A stretch of 64,000 bases of DNA from Zonotrichia leucophrys gambelii (Eukaryota > Chordata > Aves > Passeriformes > Passerellidae): contig NC_088170.1 of assembly GCF_028769735.1 (NCBI RefSeq), positions 53,043,585 to 53,107,584 of the forward strand, given 5' to 3'. The position numbers were made by a program, and so were the translations under genes. The notes beneath the pieces are model-generated. The model had not been told where the DNA came from. It did not search any database and saw only the letters and a list, made by a program, of their open reading frames with translations. Every line of letters starts with the position of its first letter. Position 1 is the stretch's first letter. Positions 26,673 to 35,125 of the stretch are shown here, piece by piece.

Positions 26673-26955
26673 GTGAGCATGACCCTCTGGAGGAGTGTGA
26701 GTTGGCCCAGGCCAAAAGCTTACCAGGGCTGTTGACTGCAGCCAGTTCAACACAGCCTGTGGAGCATGTGCAGGGGCACAGTGTCTGCTCTCGTATCCAG
26801 TTCTACCTCCCTCATGCTCTCCAGAATATTCAGCTCCCTCACCACCTTGCGGCACAGCTGTAGGAACAGCTTACCGTGGCTGTGTAGCAGCTGCTTCCTC
26901 TGCCTGCCCTCTGCTCTCCGTCTACTGCACTGAATCACAGCAGAAGCCACTCCAC
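26673..26955 (-). other. GC-rich block with open frames, unrecognised (possible ERV interior or retro-derived fragment)
   Basis: This block is clearly richer in G+C than its surroundings and has two overlapping open frames on the minus strand (67 and 68 codons; 26747-26950 and 26649-26855). The first contains a plausible amphipathic helix (L-Q-L-C-R-K-V-V-R-E-L-N-I-L) followed by an acidic segment. It abuts the LTR-like block on the side where the 3' end of an internal retroviral region would lie for a minus-strand provirus. However, no polypurine tract is seen at the junction. I do not recognise the peptide. It might be a remnant of an ERV interior, part of another repeat, or an unrelated exon relic. 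Confidence 0.25.
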
Positions 26956-27224
26956 AGAAGTCATCTGTAATTTATAAATTTTTGCTGTCAGTGGATTCTC
27001 AGCTCTAGCATCTTCATTGACCATGTAAAATTGAGATGCGCAGCTATTTTTCTAACGATGTAGGGTCAAAAGGCGACTCAGAGCAATGAACTTAATTGTC
27101 ATTGAGGTTTCTCAAATATCATTTGTTGCTCATCTCCTCTATACCTGGATTCAGGCATACTTATATTTCTTATATTTGCAAGAGTTTTCTTTCTCTTCTT
27201 CTTTTTTTTTTTTTTTTCCTGAAG
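26956..27224. other. unique sequence with T-run
   Basis: A run of 16 T at 27202-27217 forms the pyrimidine tract upstream of the candidate exon that follows. Confidence 0.6.
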
Positions 27225-27302
27225 AGTACAATAGATCAGTCAGATAACATTATACCGACCATTGTAGGTCATACAGAATTAAAGTTGAGTAAATCCCTAC
27301 AG
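27225..27302 (+). other. candidate 78-nt coding exon (phase 0)
   Basis: The acceptor has an exceptionally long pyrimidine tract (about 35 nt, including a T16 run) ending in cctgaag at 27224. The donor is close to perfect (CTACAG|gtgagt) at 27302/27303. Between them only one of three frames is open, and it is open throughout: 26 codons starting S-T-I-D-Q-S-D-N-I-I-P-T-I-V and ending with K-S-L-Q. The length is a multiple of three, so inclusion would not shift the frame. The peptide has no recognised family. T-rich tracts beside a chance AG are common in AT-rich DNA, so this remains a hypothesis; a cassette exon or a chance pairing are both possible. Confidence 0.25.
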
Positions 27303-28979
27303 GTGAGTGGAAAATTGACCTCTAGTACTCTGAGTTTTGGACCAGTGTTTTGGCCTTGTGTATCCTCTTCAGGCTTAAATTTGTTATTAAGTTTAAAAAA
27401 CTGCATTTGACTGGTGTGTGGCCAACCTTTCTAAATGAGGCTTTTTATTCAGCCTGAAGTTATTTATTTACCACTACTTGAAGTTTGAAGTTTTATTTAT
27501 CTACAGTGAAACACCTCAGATTGAATGTTTTCCTGCTGGTCAGACAAAGTTCCATCTTGGCTTCCTTCCTCCATCTGGGATTTTGCCTTGCTTGTTCTTT
27601 CATTCCCTTTGATTCTTCTGCTTATCTTCTTAATTAGTTGTGATTCAGGTGAATGCAAGCTGAAGATGCTTCCCCTCTGGGAGTGCTATTCTGTCACTGG
27701 ATCAGGTGCAGATGGCAGAGCCCTTGTTAACTTAATTGATTATTAAAATGCTGACATATGGAAGGAATTGCTTTCTTTCACATTTCAGCTTGGGGAAATT
27801 GTCATGCTATGTGAATAAACAACTTAGGAAGTTCCTGAAAATAAGAGTTATCAATTTGTTAGAGGGATGCTTTTGGTCTTCTTATGAGTTCTCACCTCTC
27901 TAAAAATTGGAAGTTGGCACTTGTTACTACCATGTGGAGTTGAATTTCTTTTAAGTTATGTATGAAAGAACTTTGTATGCAGAATTAAAGAGCTGTCTTC
28001 AGTGTAGTTGGATACTATGAAGAAAACAAAAAAAATTATAGATGCAGAAGTAGTCCAGGGAACACAAGAAAGTTGGAGAGGAGATATTGTAGACAAAACA
28101 TGATTATTTTGTCACATATTATATTGTCTGAAGTTTGTACTTCTTTATTGTTATTGAAATGTTCTGATTTTCCTCACTGTGTTTATAACCAAACTAACTA
28201 AAGCTGTCATAAAGAGGTTCATTGGAACCTGAAAGTGTTGAGATTGTATTCTTCCAGCTTTCATTTCTGGTTATGTACCTCTGCTCACATTACACATATA
28301 TAAAGTGTTATCATCATTAGGACAGTTCATGCACTATCCTCATGCATACACCAGGACAAATTGCAGGCAGCATCTTTCTCTGATGTCAGCTTGGATCACT
28401 TGTATGTTGCATTTTCTATTAGCTTCACACTTTTTGTCATGTTGCCTCATATTTAGGGAGAACTTTCTGTAATATTAAAAAACCCACTACCTTTAAAGTA
28501 TTAGTGAAAGTTTTCCTGTGAGAAATCTAATAGCCATTAACCCTTCAGAGAACTGATGTTGGGGCTATTATGCTGATATTTGTCTTGTTTTTATCACAAA
28601 TTTGATATTGGAAAAAAAGACCATAAACTCTTTGGGGAAAATAAACTCTTTCATCTGTAGGTTTTACAAGAGTTGGTGTAGGAGGATCCTGGTCACAGGG
28701 TATTGCAAGAACTTACAGCTTTCATCTTCTCCTGTGAACAAATGAATAAGAAAGTCTGCTCCCAGTGTCTTTTTTCAGAGTACCTAATAATTAAACAAAA
28801 CTGATAAATTTAAATTGAAAATTTCTGTCCAGGTTTTACTTTGCTGCTTAAAGCAGCATGCCCATGTATGACTGTGTAGTGATTTTAAACTGAGTCGATA
28901 CTGCGTGAATGAGTACCTGGGCAGCTGGAAAGGGAATCTAACAGTGCCATGTTTTCCTTATTCTGGATGAAGGCCACAA
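27303..28979. other. AT-rich unique sequence
   Basis: No gene, RNA or repeat recognised. Confidence 0.6.
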
Positions 28980-29115
28980 TAAAGACTTCCCAAAGACTTC
29001 TCTAGTCCAAACTGAACACTCCCAACTTTCTCAGACTGTCTCCATAAGGGAGATGCTCCAGCTCGCTGGTCATCTTCATGAAAGTTTCCCATGACTGCTC
29101 ATTGGAGAGTTCCTG
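28980..29115 (-). mobile_element. CR1 LINE fragment
   Basis: The plus strand reads as the reverse complement of an upstream part of the avian CR1 3' region: 'cttctctagtccaaactgaa', 'ccaactttctcagactgtct', 'gatgctccagctcgctggtc' and 'atcttcatgaaagtttccc'. The element is in minus orientation and truncated at both ends. It is heavily diverged, with no surviving coding sequence. Confidence 0.85.
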
Positions 29116-29679
29116 CTTGAAGATGAATATCATCACACATAATAAATGCTGTTATATTATGAGCAAATGAGTAACAGTGTTTACTTTTGCTCATGTAGTT
29201 ATGGAGCTGTCATATATTCTCTGAGAACCTTAAACCCTGGTGGTTTCTCTTTATCTACTGGTGCTAGTTAAATGCGAATTATTAAATTTCAGATACATAT
29301 TTTCCCTCACTAGTTCTTCCTGAGAAGAATATGAAGTAGTGAAGAGGACAGAGAACAATTTCAAAAATTAATTCTGCAAAGCTACCCAGACTGTCCAGCT
29401 CTCCTGGGCCAATGGACAGGAGCTGTTGGCAGAAGTTCCAATCAAGGCTGGCCAGGGAAATTGAGGCCCACTACTATACTTGGGACCCTAAACCATGCAA
29501 AAAATTATTAGTTTCACTCTAAAAAATGTTGCTATGAAAGAATTTAATGTATATGACATGATATCAGAATATTCAAATTAAAAGCACACTTCCACAGTGC
29601 TGTAGGTGCACTCCAGGTATCCTCAGGGTATGAGACCAGTCCATATCCCTGAAGGTTGCAGCAGTATATATGCAAACAT
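29116..29679. other. unique sequence
   Basis: About 29385-29470 is GC-richer. Nothing is recognised. Confidence 0.5.
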
Positions 29680-29699
29680 ACTTTGTTTGCAAACAAAGT
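29680..29699. promoter_or_regulatory. perfect 20-bp palindrome with FOX- and SOX-type cores
   Basis: The sequence actttgtttgcaaacaaagt equals its own reverse complement. Each half contains a forkhead-type core (TGTTTGC / GCAAACA) overlapping a SOX-type core (CTTTGTT / AACAAAG). It could be a dimeric binding site or simply a chance palindrome. Function is inferred from motif shape only. Confidence 0.3.
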
Positions 29700-30110
29700 T
29701 AAACCAGTTTTGTTCTCTAATGATACAGCACAATATGAAATGTGGCATAATTATATATTTGAGGAATCTTGTTCTCTGTTTAAAGTGAATGGTCTCTTTA
29801 TCATTGAGTTTAGTGTGATTAGTGTAAGACTTATGCTGAGCTGGAACTAAGCCCTGTTTTTTTTAGCAAAGGAAACTCAGTTTCCTTGATGTATTTTAAA
29901 ATAATTAAGGGTTTTTTGGCACTGAAATTTGAAAATAAATTCAATATATACAAAAGATAATTTTTATGCAGTTTGGTTTAATATTTATGCAGCTTGAAGA
30001 CGATTGTATTTTTGACATATAGGTCTTTTCAGTGTGGTTACAGATTGAACTGTGCATGTTTTGCTATCATTTACAAGAAGTTCTGGTTGCCTATCCTTTC
30101 TGAAAAAGAA
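29700..30110. other. AT-rich unique sequence
   Basis: Nothing recognised. Confidence 0.6.
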
Positions 30111-30270
30111 TAATTACATCTGTTTTGAAGAGGAGAGGAAAGGAAGTATCCTACTCAAAATCATGCAGCAAATCAGTTATAAGCAGGGAATTGACCAAGG
30201 TCATAACTGAAAAGAATGCTCACACTACATATTTAATAACTGATCATTTTTTCAACTAATGGATTAGATC
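30111..30270 (-). repeat. inverted repeat copy A (MIR-like SINE core)
   Basis: The segment reappears in reverse complement at 32333-32503. Over the best 119 bp I count about 10 mismatches, mostly transitions (about 92% identity). Beyond that it continues with more divergence to a shared 'aactaatgg...attagat' end. Read on the minus strand it resembles the tRNA-derived core of MIR-type SINEs (ctgcatgattttgagtaggatacttcc...ctcctcttcaaaacagatg). MIR elements are ancient and normally far too diverged for two copies to agree this well. So either this pair is a local inverted duplication or it belongs to a younger family with a MIR-like core. Confidence 0.75.
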
Positions 30271-31123
30271 TGGTACTTTTGGATGCTTGGAATAAATCAG
30301 TATAAATTATTCCTGACAGTAAGAGGATATGAGTGTGGCAAAAGGCAAAAAAACCCTCAAAACTCAAAACCCTCCAAGGGAAGCAAAGAAGGGTGGGAAA
30401 GACTTCCTCAAGCTGAAAAAACTTGTCACACATAGCATATTACGTAGTGAGGAAAGTGGCAAAAATATTTAGTGCTGGATATGATTCGCTATGTAGTATA
30501 ATCATGGTTTTCAGAGGAGGCAGATGCACATTAAGCAAAACAGACATGCATGATAGTGATTTATAAAATAAAAACATGCTGATAAGAATTCTGTATATTC
30601 TGTGGAAACGCCCTGCTGTGGAAATGCACTTCTGTTATTGTTCTTGTATCCCCCTTTTCTTTCCAGGTTCACTTAAATGACTGTCTTGTATGAGATGTTC
30701 TCTTCCATTTAGGTGGAAGTTAGTGAATAATTCAATTTACTTGACACATCTAGCCTCTACCACTTTAGCATCCAGCTTTAGCATTCCAGCAGCACAGCAT
30801 GATACCTATAAATTTACTTATTAAAACTTAAATGGCTTCCTCTATGCTTGAATATATGGAAATAATGTTCTACATTCACAAAAAAACGGTTTTTCTCTTT
30901 TCTTCAGGTGTTGACTATATATTGTTAGAAATTAAAATATGTATTATGTTGTTTATTTTTGTAATCAGAATTTAAGTAAGAGGTGCCAGTGAGCTTCATT
31001 CTGATGACTGGCTAGATTTTAGGAAAAAATAAAAACCATACAATTTAGTAATATCAAAATCATATAGCATTTTATATAATGAATATATAATGAGTAAAAT
31101 CAGCAAAGAAATTGTTGATCTTT
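30271..31123. other. AT-rich unique sequence between the inverted repeat copies
   Basis: No gene or known repeat is recognised. Confidence 0.6.
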
Positions 31124-31175
31124 CATCTATCATATCTATCTATCTATCTATCAATCTATCTATCATCTATCTATG
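31124..31175 (+). repeat. (TATC)n microsatellite
   Basis: A tetranucleotide tract of about 50 bp interrupted by 'tcaatc' and 'tcatc' units. It is likely polymorphic in length. Confidence 0.95.
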
Positions 31176-31667
31176 CACATAATTGTTTCTTTCCCTTTAC
31201 AGTTTAAACTCTCATAACTTTTGAATCTGTCCTTTTATTCCTGGGGTCATGTCCTACATTCCTATTCACACAAACTATAAACTCAAAAGAGAGAGTCCAT
31301 TTCCCTCTCAGTTTAAAGTAGCGTGTATATCTTTTCTTCCATGTTCATCACAATGAACTGATATTTAACACCTGAAGTAGCTTTTCAAAGTTTATTTATG
31401 TATGTATCCTCAGATTAAAAGCATTTTCTGAAATCATCAGTTTCTGGGCTCCCTTTACCAAGAGAACAGGATTTTCCTGAAAACCTGGCAACAGGACCAG
31501 AAGGCAACACAAAAGAGATGGAGGAATGTGAGAATGAGGGACAGAAGGAAGTGCCAAGGGAAAACAGCTGTTAGATGAGACTTCAAGGGAAACTTGAAAA
31601 GACTGACAGATGTGCTGCACTTGTCAGAATTCAGAAAGCCCTCCATGGACTGAAATACAGCACTCAC

Positions 31668-31813
31668 CTGCTTAATAAGGTCAGACTGCAACTCTGCATG
31701 CTTTCTTTTCTTTTTGATAAGACTCAGGGTACCTGAATCTACCCCTCTGCCACATCCATCCTCTTCTTTCCCATTATGTTTGAACATGTCACAGCTTCAG
31801 ACCATAGTTTCAC
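31668..31813 (-). other. candidate 146-nt exon (possible start-codon exon)
   Basis: On the minus strand the acceptor is nearly ideal (cccttccttttgttttcag, ending at 31814), and the donor is full consensus (AAGCAG|gtgagt at 31668/31667). The 146-nt length is close to the vertebrate mean exon length. No frame is open across the whole block. One frame has a TGA near the 5' end, then an ATG at 31787-31785 with a G at -3, and from there 40 open codons into the donor in phase 0. That fits a 5'UTR-plus-start exon. The predicted peptide ends with a Lys/Arg cluster and helix (S-L-I-K-K-K-R-K-H-A-E-L-Q) and is not a family I recognise. A non-coding RNA exon is equally possible. These are the best splice signals in the window. 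Confidence 0.3.
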
Positions 31814-31863
31814 CTGAAAACAAAAGGAAGGGCTGACACTCAACTCATGATCCAAAATACAAG

Positions 31864-31876
31864 TTGTTTTTTTTTT

Positions 31877-31916
<40 letters not shown>

Positions 31917-31945
31917 TTTTTGTTTTTGTTTTTGTTTTCTTGTTT
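31864..31945 (-). repeat. interrupted poly(T) tract, T10-G-T38-(GTTTTT)n
   Basis: The plus strand has ten T, one G, 38 uninterrupted T (31878-31915) and then about three GTTTTT units. On the minus strand this reads (CAAAAA)n followed by a long A tract. It could be an expanded simple repeat or the tail of a retrocopy. No polyadenylation signal or gene-like sequence is recognised next to it, so a tail is not supported. Homopolymer length in an assembly is unreliable. Confidence 0.9.
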
Positions 31946-32065
31946 TCTGTCTTTCTGGTGTGGTAGGGTTTGAATGACAACCTCTGTTACTAGCCTCAAT
32001 TTTTCTGGTTATATTTTAATAAAATTGTGTCTCTTTGTCCACAATAGAATTGACTTTTATATTAC

Positions 32066-32212
32066 TGTCCTGTTTTCAGCTAGGGTAGAGATAATTTCTT
32101 CTCTGTAGCTGTTACAATGCTGTGTTTGGTATACTGTATTGAGGATGGTGTTGATAACACACTGATGTTTTGGTTTTTTGCTAAGTCATGTTTATCTTAA
32201 GTCAAGACTTGC
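32066..32212 (+). mobile_element. avian ERV LTR fragment (same family as 50058-50584)
   Basis: The fragment begins TGTCCTGTTTTCAGCTAGGG, the typical start of a widespread avian endogenous-retrovirus LTR. It continues through 'gtgttgataacacactgatg' and 'ctaagtcatgtttatcttaa'. The same landmarks appear in reverse complement near the right end of the element at 50058-50584. Only the first roughly 150 bp remain, so it is a truncated relic in plus orientation. No viral gene is present beside it and no target-site duplication can be assigned. Confidence 0.75.
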
Positions 32213-32332
32213 AAGTATCATAGTTTGTATAAATATTGAATGCGTATAAACTTCTGTGAAATATGAGATGCTTTTATTTTGGAGATTGTTTCTAAACTAC
32301 AGAATTAAAATGTTGTCCTAAGGTTCTCATCA

Positions 32333-32503
32333 ATCTAATCCATTAGTCCATTAGTTAAAAAAGAGGTCTGTTTTGTACATTTATGTAGAGTGAGCATTCT
32401 TTTCAGTTGTGATCTTGGTCAATTCCCTGCTCACAACTGATTTGCTGCATGATTCTGGGTAGGACACTTCCTTTCTTCTCCTCTTCAAAAGAGATGTAAT
32501 TCT
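32333..32503 (+). repeat. inverted repeat copy B (MIR-like SINE core)
   Basis: This is the partner of 30111-30270 in opposite orientation. Landmarks are gatcttggtcaattccctgc, 'gctgcatgattctgggtagg' and 'ctcctcttcaaaagagatgt'. Read on the plus strand it has the layout of a MIR-type SINE core (tgcatgattctgggtaggacacttcc, then a pyrimidine-rich ctcctcttcaaaagagatg). A 7-bp-scale indel ('aactaatgg' duplicated as 'aactaatggactaatgg' in reverse complement) separates the copies at the outer end. A transcript across both copies could fold into a stem of about 120 bp with a loop of about 2.1 kb. Confidence 0.75.
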
Positions 32504-33977
32504 ATTTTTTTTTTCCTATACAGCACTTTATCCCTGTCAAATAGAGAAGTGTTGAGAAGTAGTGTTTTTATTCATTTTTCATGTTGGCTTTTTTTTAAGA
32601 CAGACTTCAATTCCAAACATACTCTTCTAAGTATATAAATATTCAAAACCTGACCAATAGATATAGATTATTACCAGTTGACATATTGGAATAGCTAATC
32701 CACTGTTCACATGAGTTTATAGAACAAAAAATTTAATATAAATTAAGCAGGGAAGTTTCAGTGTATCAGATTCTCACAAGATGAAATAAAGGAAATTGTG
32801 ATGAGGGCAAGAGGAGTAGTTGACTCCTTTTCTGAAGAAAGTTTGGGAAAGTTCTTCCTCTTCATTTGGAATACATGTAATTCATTTGGAATTCCTTTAA
32901 TTTCAGGCAGATTGTAAAACCATTCTTACTGCAGCTATTTACAGTAAAACCTCTGAATCTCCAAAGTTTACTTGCTTAGTGATAATGGCATTTATTCCAT
33001 CTCTGAAAACTTTCTCACAGTGTAGCTTCACATTCTGAGGCCCTTTAGTCCTTTGTGTAGCATGTCTTTCCATTTTCTCCAGTTCATGCTCTCCCATTTG
33101 TGATGGTGTTCCTTCAAAACAAAAAGTCACTTGCACCAGTGAGACAAATTGACTTCAGCTTGATGTAGAGTATCCAGAGCCAGATTTTTGCTTTGAGTAG
33201 TCTCTTCTCACTTGTGGGAAAACAGTTTTTGATAAGGAATTTACGGAATTACTTTGATATCTCTGTATAAAAATGCAGATCTGTCTGTTATAAAAATAAA
33301 TTCATGTAAATTCACTTTGTAAGGAACTATGTATATTGAAGTTGTAAGGATAGGTTTTATGTTTAATAATATGCTCATTTAGGAAAAAAAGTAGATCAAT
33401 AAAAATAACTTACCACAGTAGTTTGAGGATTGTCATGCATGCAGAGTAGAAAATGTGATAAGGTTCTGGCAAAGAGTTACTTTGTGATACTGTTTATTTT
33501 TTTCAGTCAAGGAAAAAATGCTTTTATTTCTCTCAGAAATGAACTCTTTCCGAAGTTTTTAGACATAATATGCTGGCTTTTGTGCATTTTTAAAGATGTG
33601 TTTGAGCTTGTTGAGGTATCTTTCAAAGAAGAGGTATACTCAGGGGTGGCTTACAGACAGACTCTCTGGAGAAAGATTGAAGGATGTGTTAAATTTAGAA
33701 TAAAGACTACCAGTTTTACACCATTTTTAAATACTACCAATATTTATTCCAGCACATAAAATTGTTGCAAGCCTGTGGAAATTATAAGTTAGCACAATAT
33801 TATTTCTATGTAGAGTAGTATCCACACCATAGTAACATGTGCAGTGTGTATCTACACTCTTATAGTAGTTTGAAATGAAGGTAGGCTGAATATTAAGATG
33901 CAATGGCTTATTTTCAGACTACCAACCAGAAAAACACGAATTTATTTTGGAGAAATCAATGTCTCACTTGGCCAGCA
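32504..33977. other. AT-rich unique sequence
   Basis: A 12-base direct repeat (ttcatttggaat) occurs at 32861 and 32881. A 109-codon plus-strand frame at 33430-33759 is hydrophobic and unrecognised, without matching splice signals. Confidence 0.5.
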
Positions 33978-34042
33978 TGTATGTGTATATGTGTGTGTAT
34001 ATGTGTGGGTGAGTGGGTGTTCAGTTGGGTGAGTGGGTGTTC
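33978..34042 (+). repeat. TG-rich tract with 20-bp tandem duplication
   Basis: The tract is TG/TA-alternating and leads into two exact copies of gggtgagtgggtgttc, at 34007-34022 and 34027-34042 (period 20 bp). Confidence 0.9.
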
Positions 34043-34429
34043 TGATGGCTTATCATTTTCTCTCTGATTAACACCAATCAGCTAAGTTCTGTCCTTGCAC
34101 CTAGATGCCTCTAGACAAAGAATGCAAGGGGTTTTTTTTTTGCTTTTAGTCTTACTGATGTAAAGCAAGAAACTGCATGGATGATGTCCTGCATGTATAG
34201 GAAATGCACACAGAATGCAGCTTTGGACACATCACGTGGAGCTGCAGCTCTCCTGTACGTCCTGCCAGCTCCAGCAGCTGCTTTGTCTTGTGCTATGTCT
34301 GATTTGCAGTGTGGGGTTTTAGGATTTTTGTAGTCCTTCATTTTTCCTTCAAAGAGGAAGTGAGGCAGGGTAGACACAGATGCTAAAGGGAGGTGGCATT
34401 TCAGGAAAAGGGAAAGCCATAAAGCAGCA
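34043..34429. other. sequence leading into GC-rich block
   Basis: A short T-run lies near 34132. Minus-strand frames are open here (34111-34491) but unrecognised. Confidence 0.5.
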
Positions 34430-34800
34430 GTGCCTGTGCCAGGTGGGCAGCACAGCTCCTCGGTGTCCCTCTGCAGCACTCCTGTCACCACAGCCTCTCC
34501 AGGGTGCCCCAGGCCTGGGTCACACTAAAGGCAAAGGCATGGATGGTGTCTTGTAGAGGAGATCTCCACACATAGAGAGCTGCTCCCAGGGCTGCCACAG
34601 GGGGTGACTGGCCCATAGGAGCTCATCCACACAAACATGAAGGAGCACAGACTGCAGTGGCAGGGAGAACAACCTCAACAGCCCAGTCAGAGGCAGGGAC
34701 ACTGTCCTGGCTCCTTCCAGGAGAGCTTCAGCACTGGTTGTGAAACACTTCAGGTCAACAAGAGCAGGCCTCAGGAGCACTGTGCAGGCTGAGTGACATT
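34430..34800 (-). other. GC-rich block with open minus-strand frames, unrecognised
   Basis: This is among the strongest rises in G+C content in the window. Minus-strand frames of 126 codons (34111-34491) and 86 codons (34520-34780) lie end to end in different frames. The 86-codon frame is Leu-rich and helix-like (L-T-G-L-L-R-L-F-S-L-P-L-Q-S-V-L-L-H-V). That fits either a decayed coding sequence with a frameshift or a GC-rich repeat that happens to lack stops. I cannot name a family. It could be a retro-derived fragment associated with the LTR-like sequence immediately to the right. Confidence 0.3.
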
Positions 34801-35125
34801 AGAGGGTACGGTCAAGAGCATTTAGGGATTGTTCAAAGATTAGTATGGGTTGTTCAAGGGAAGGAACCAAAGGTGAGGAAACAGAGGGATGAAGGTGATT
34901 AGAAGACGATCAGGCAAGGGAAAGTAAAAGGATAAGAGGTTAAAAGGGTCTGGATGTGTTTAAACTGGACTTGTTGCTACCCTTGTCTCACAGTGTCCTG
35001 CTCCCAGTCACTGCCATCTGGAGTAAACTCCATTTCTATTTTCCTAGGTAAGGGGGTCTCTGTTCCTCATGCATCTGTGTTAGAGGAGATCTAGGTGTCA
35101 GTAACTGCAGTTGGAACAGCTTTCC
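34801..35125 (+). mobile_element. possible LTR 3' portion, uncertain
   Basis: The block has features of an LTR end: a 'cttgttgctacccttgtctc' stretch, then 'gtgtcctgctcccagtcact', and 'gtaaactccatttctatttt' in the place where a polyadenylation region would lie. No TG...CA boundaries or target-site duplication can be fixed. It also contains an acceptor fused to a donor (35047/35048). Without a library comparison this is a weak call. Confidence 0.2.
35030..35053 (+). promoter_or_regulatory. candidate recursive splice site
   Basis: A pyrimidine-rich tract (ccatttctattttcctag) ends at 35047 and is followed directly by gtaagg. It has the same zero-length-exon layout as the site at 10306/10307 and is on the same strand. 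It may instead be part of the LTR-like sequence in which it sits. Confidence 0.2.

Noticed and set aside
31739..31999. 86-codon minus-strand frame with a long Lys run
   Set aside because: The Lys run is the translated T38 tract. The part before 31813 belongs to another frame of the exon candidate.
33430..33759. 109-codon plus-strand frame with hydrophobic segments
   Set aside because: Phe/Leu/Ile-rich composition is what AT-rich random DNA gives, and no family or context supports it.
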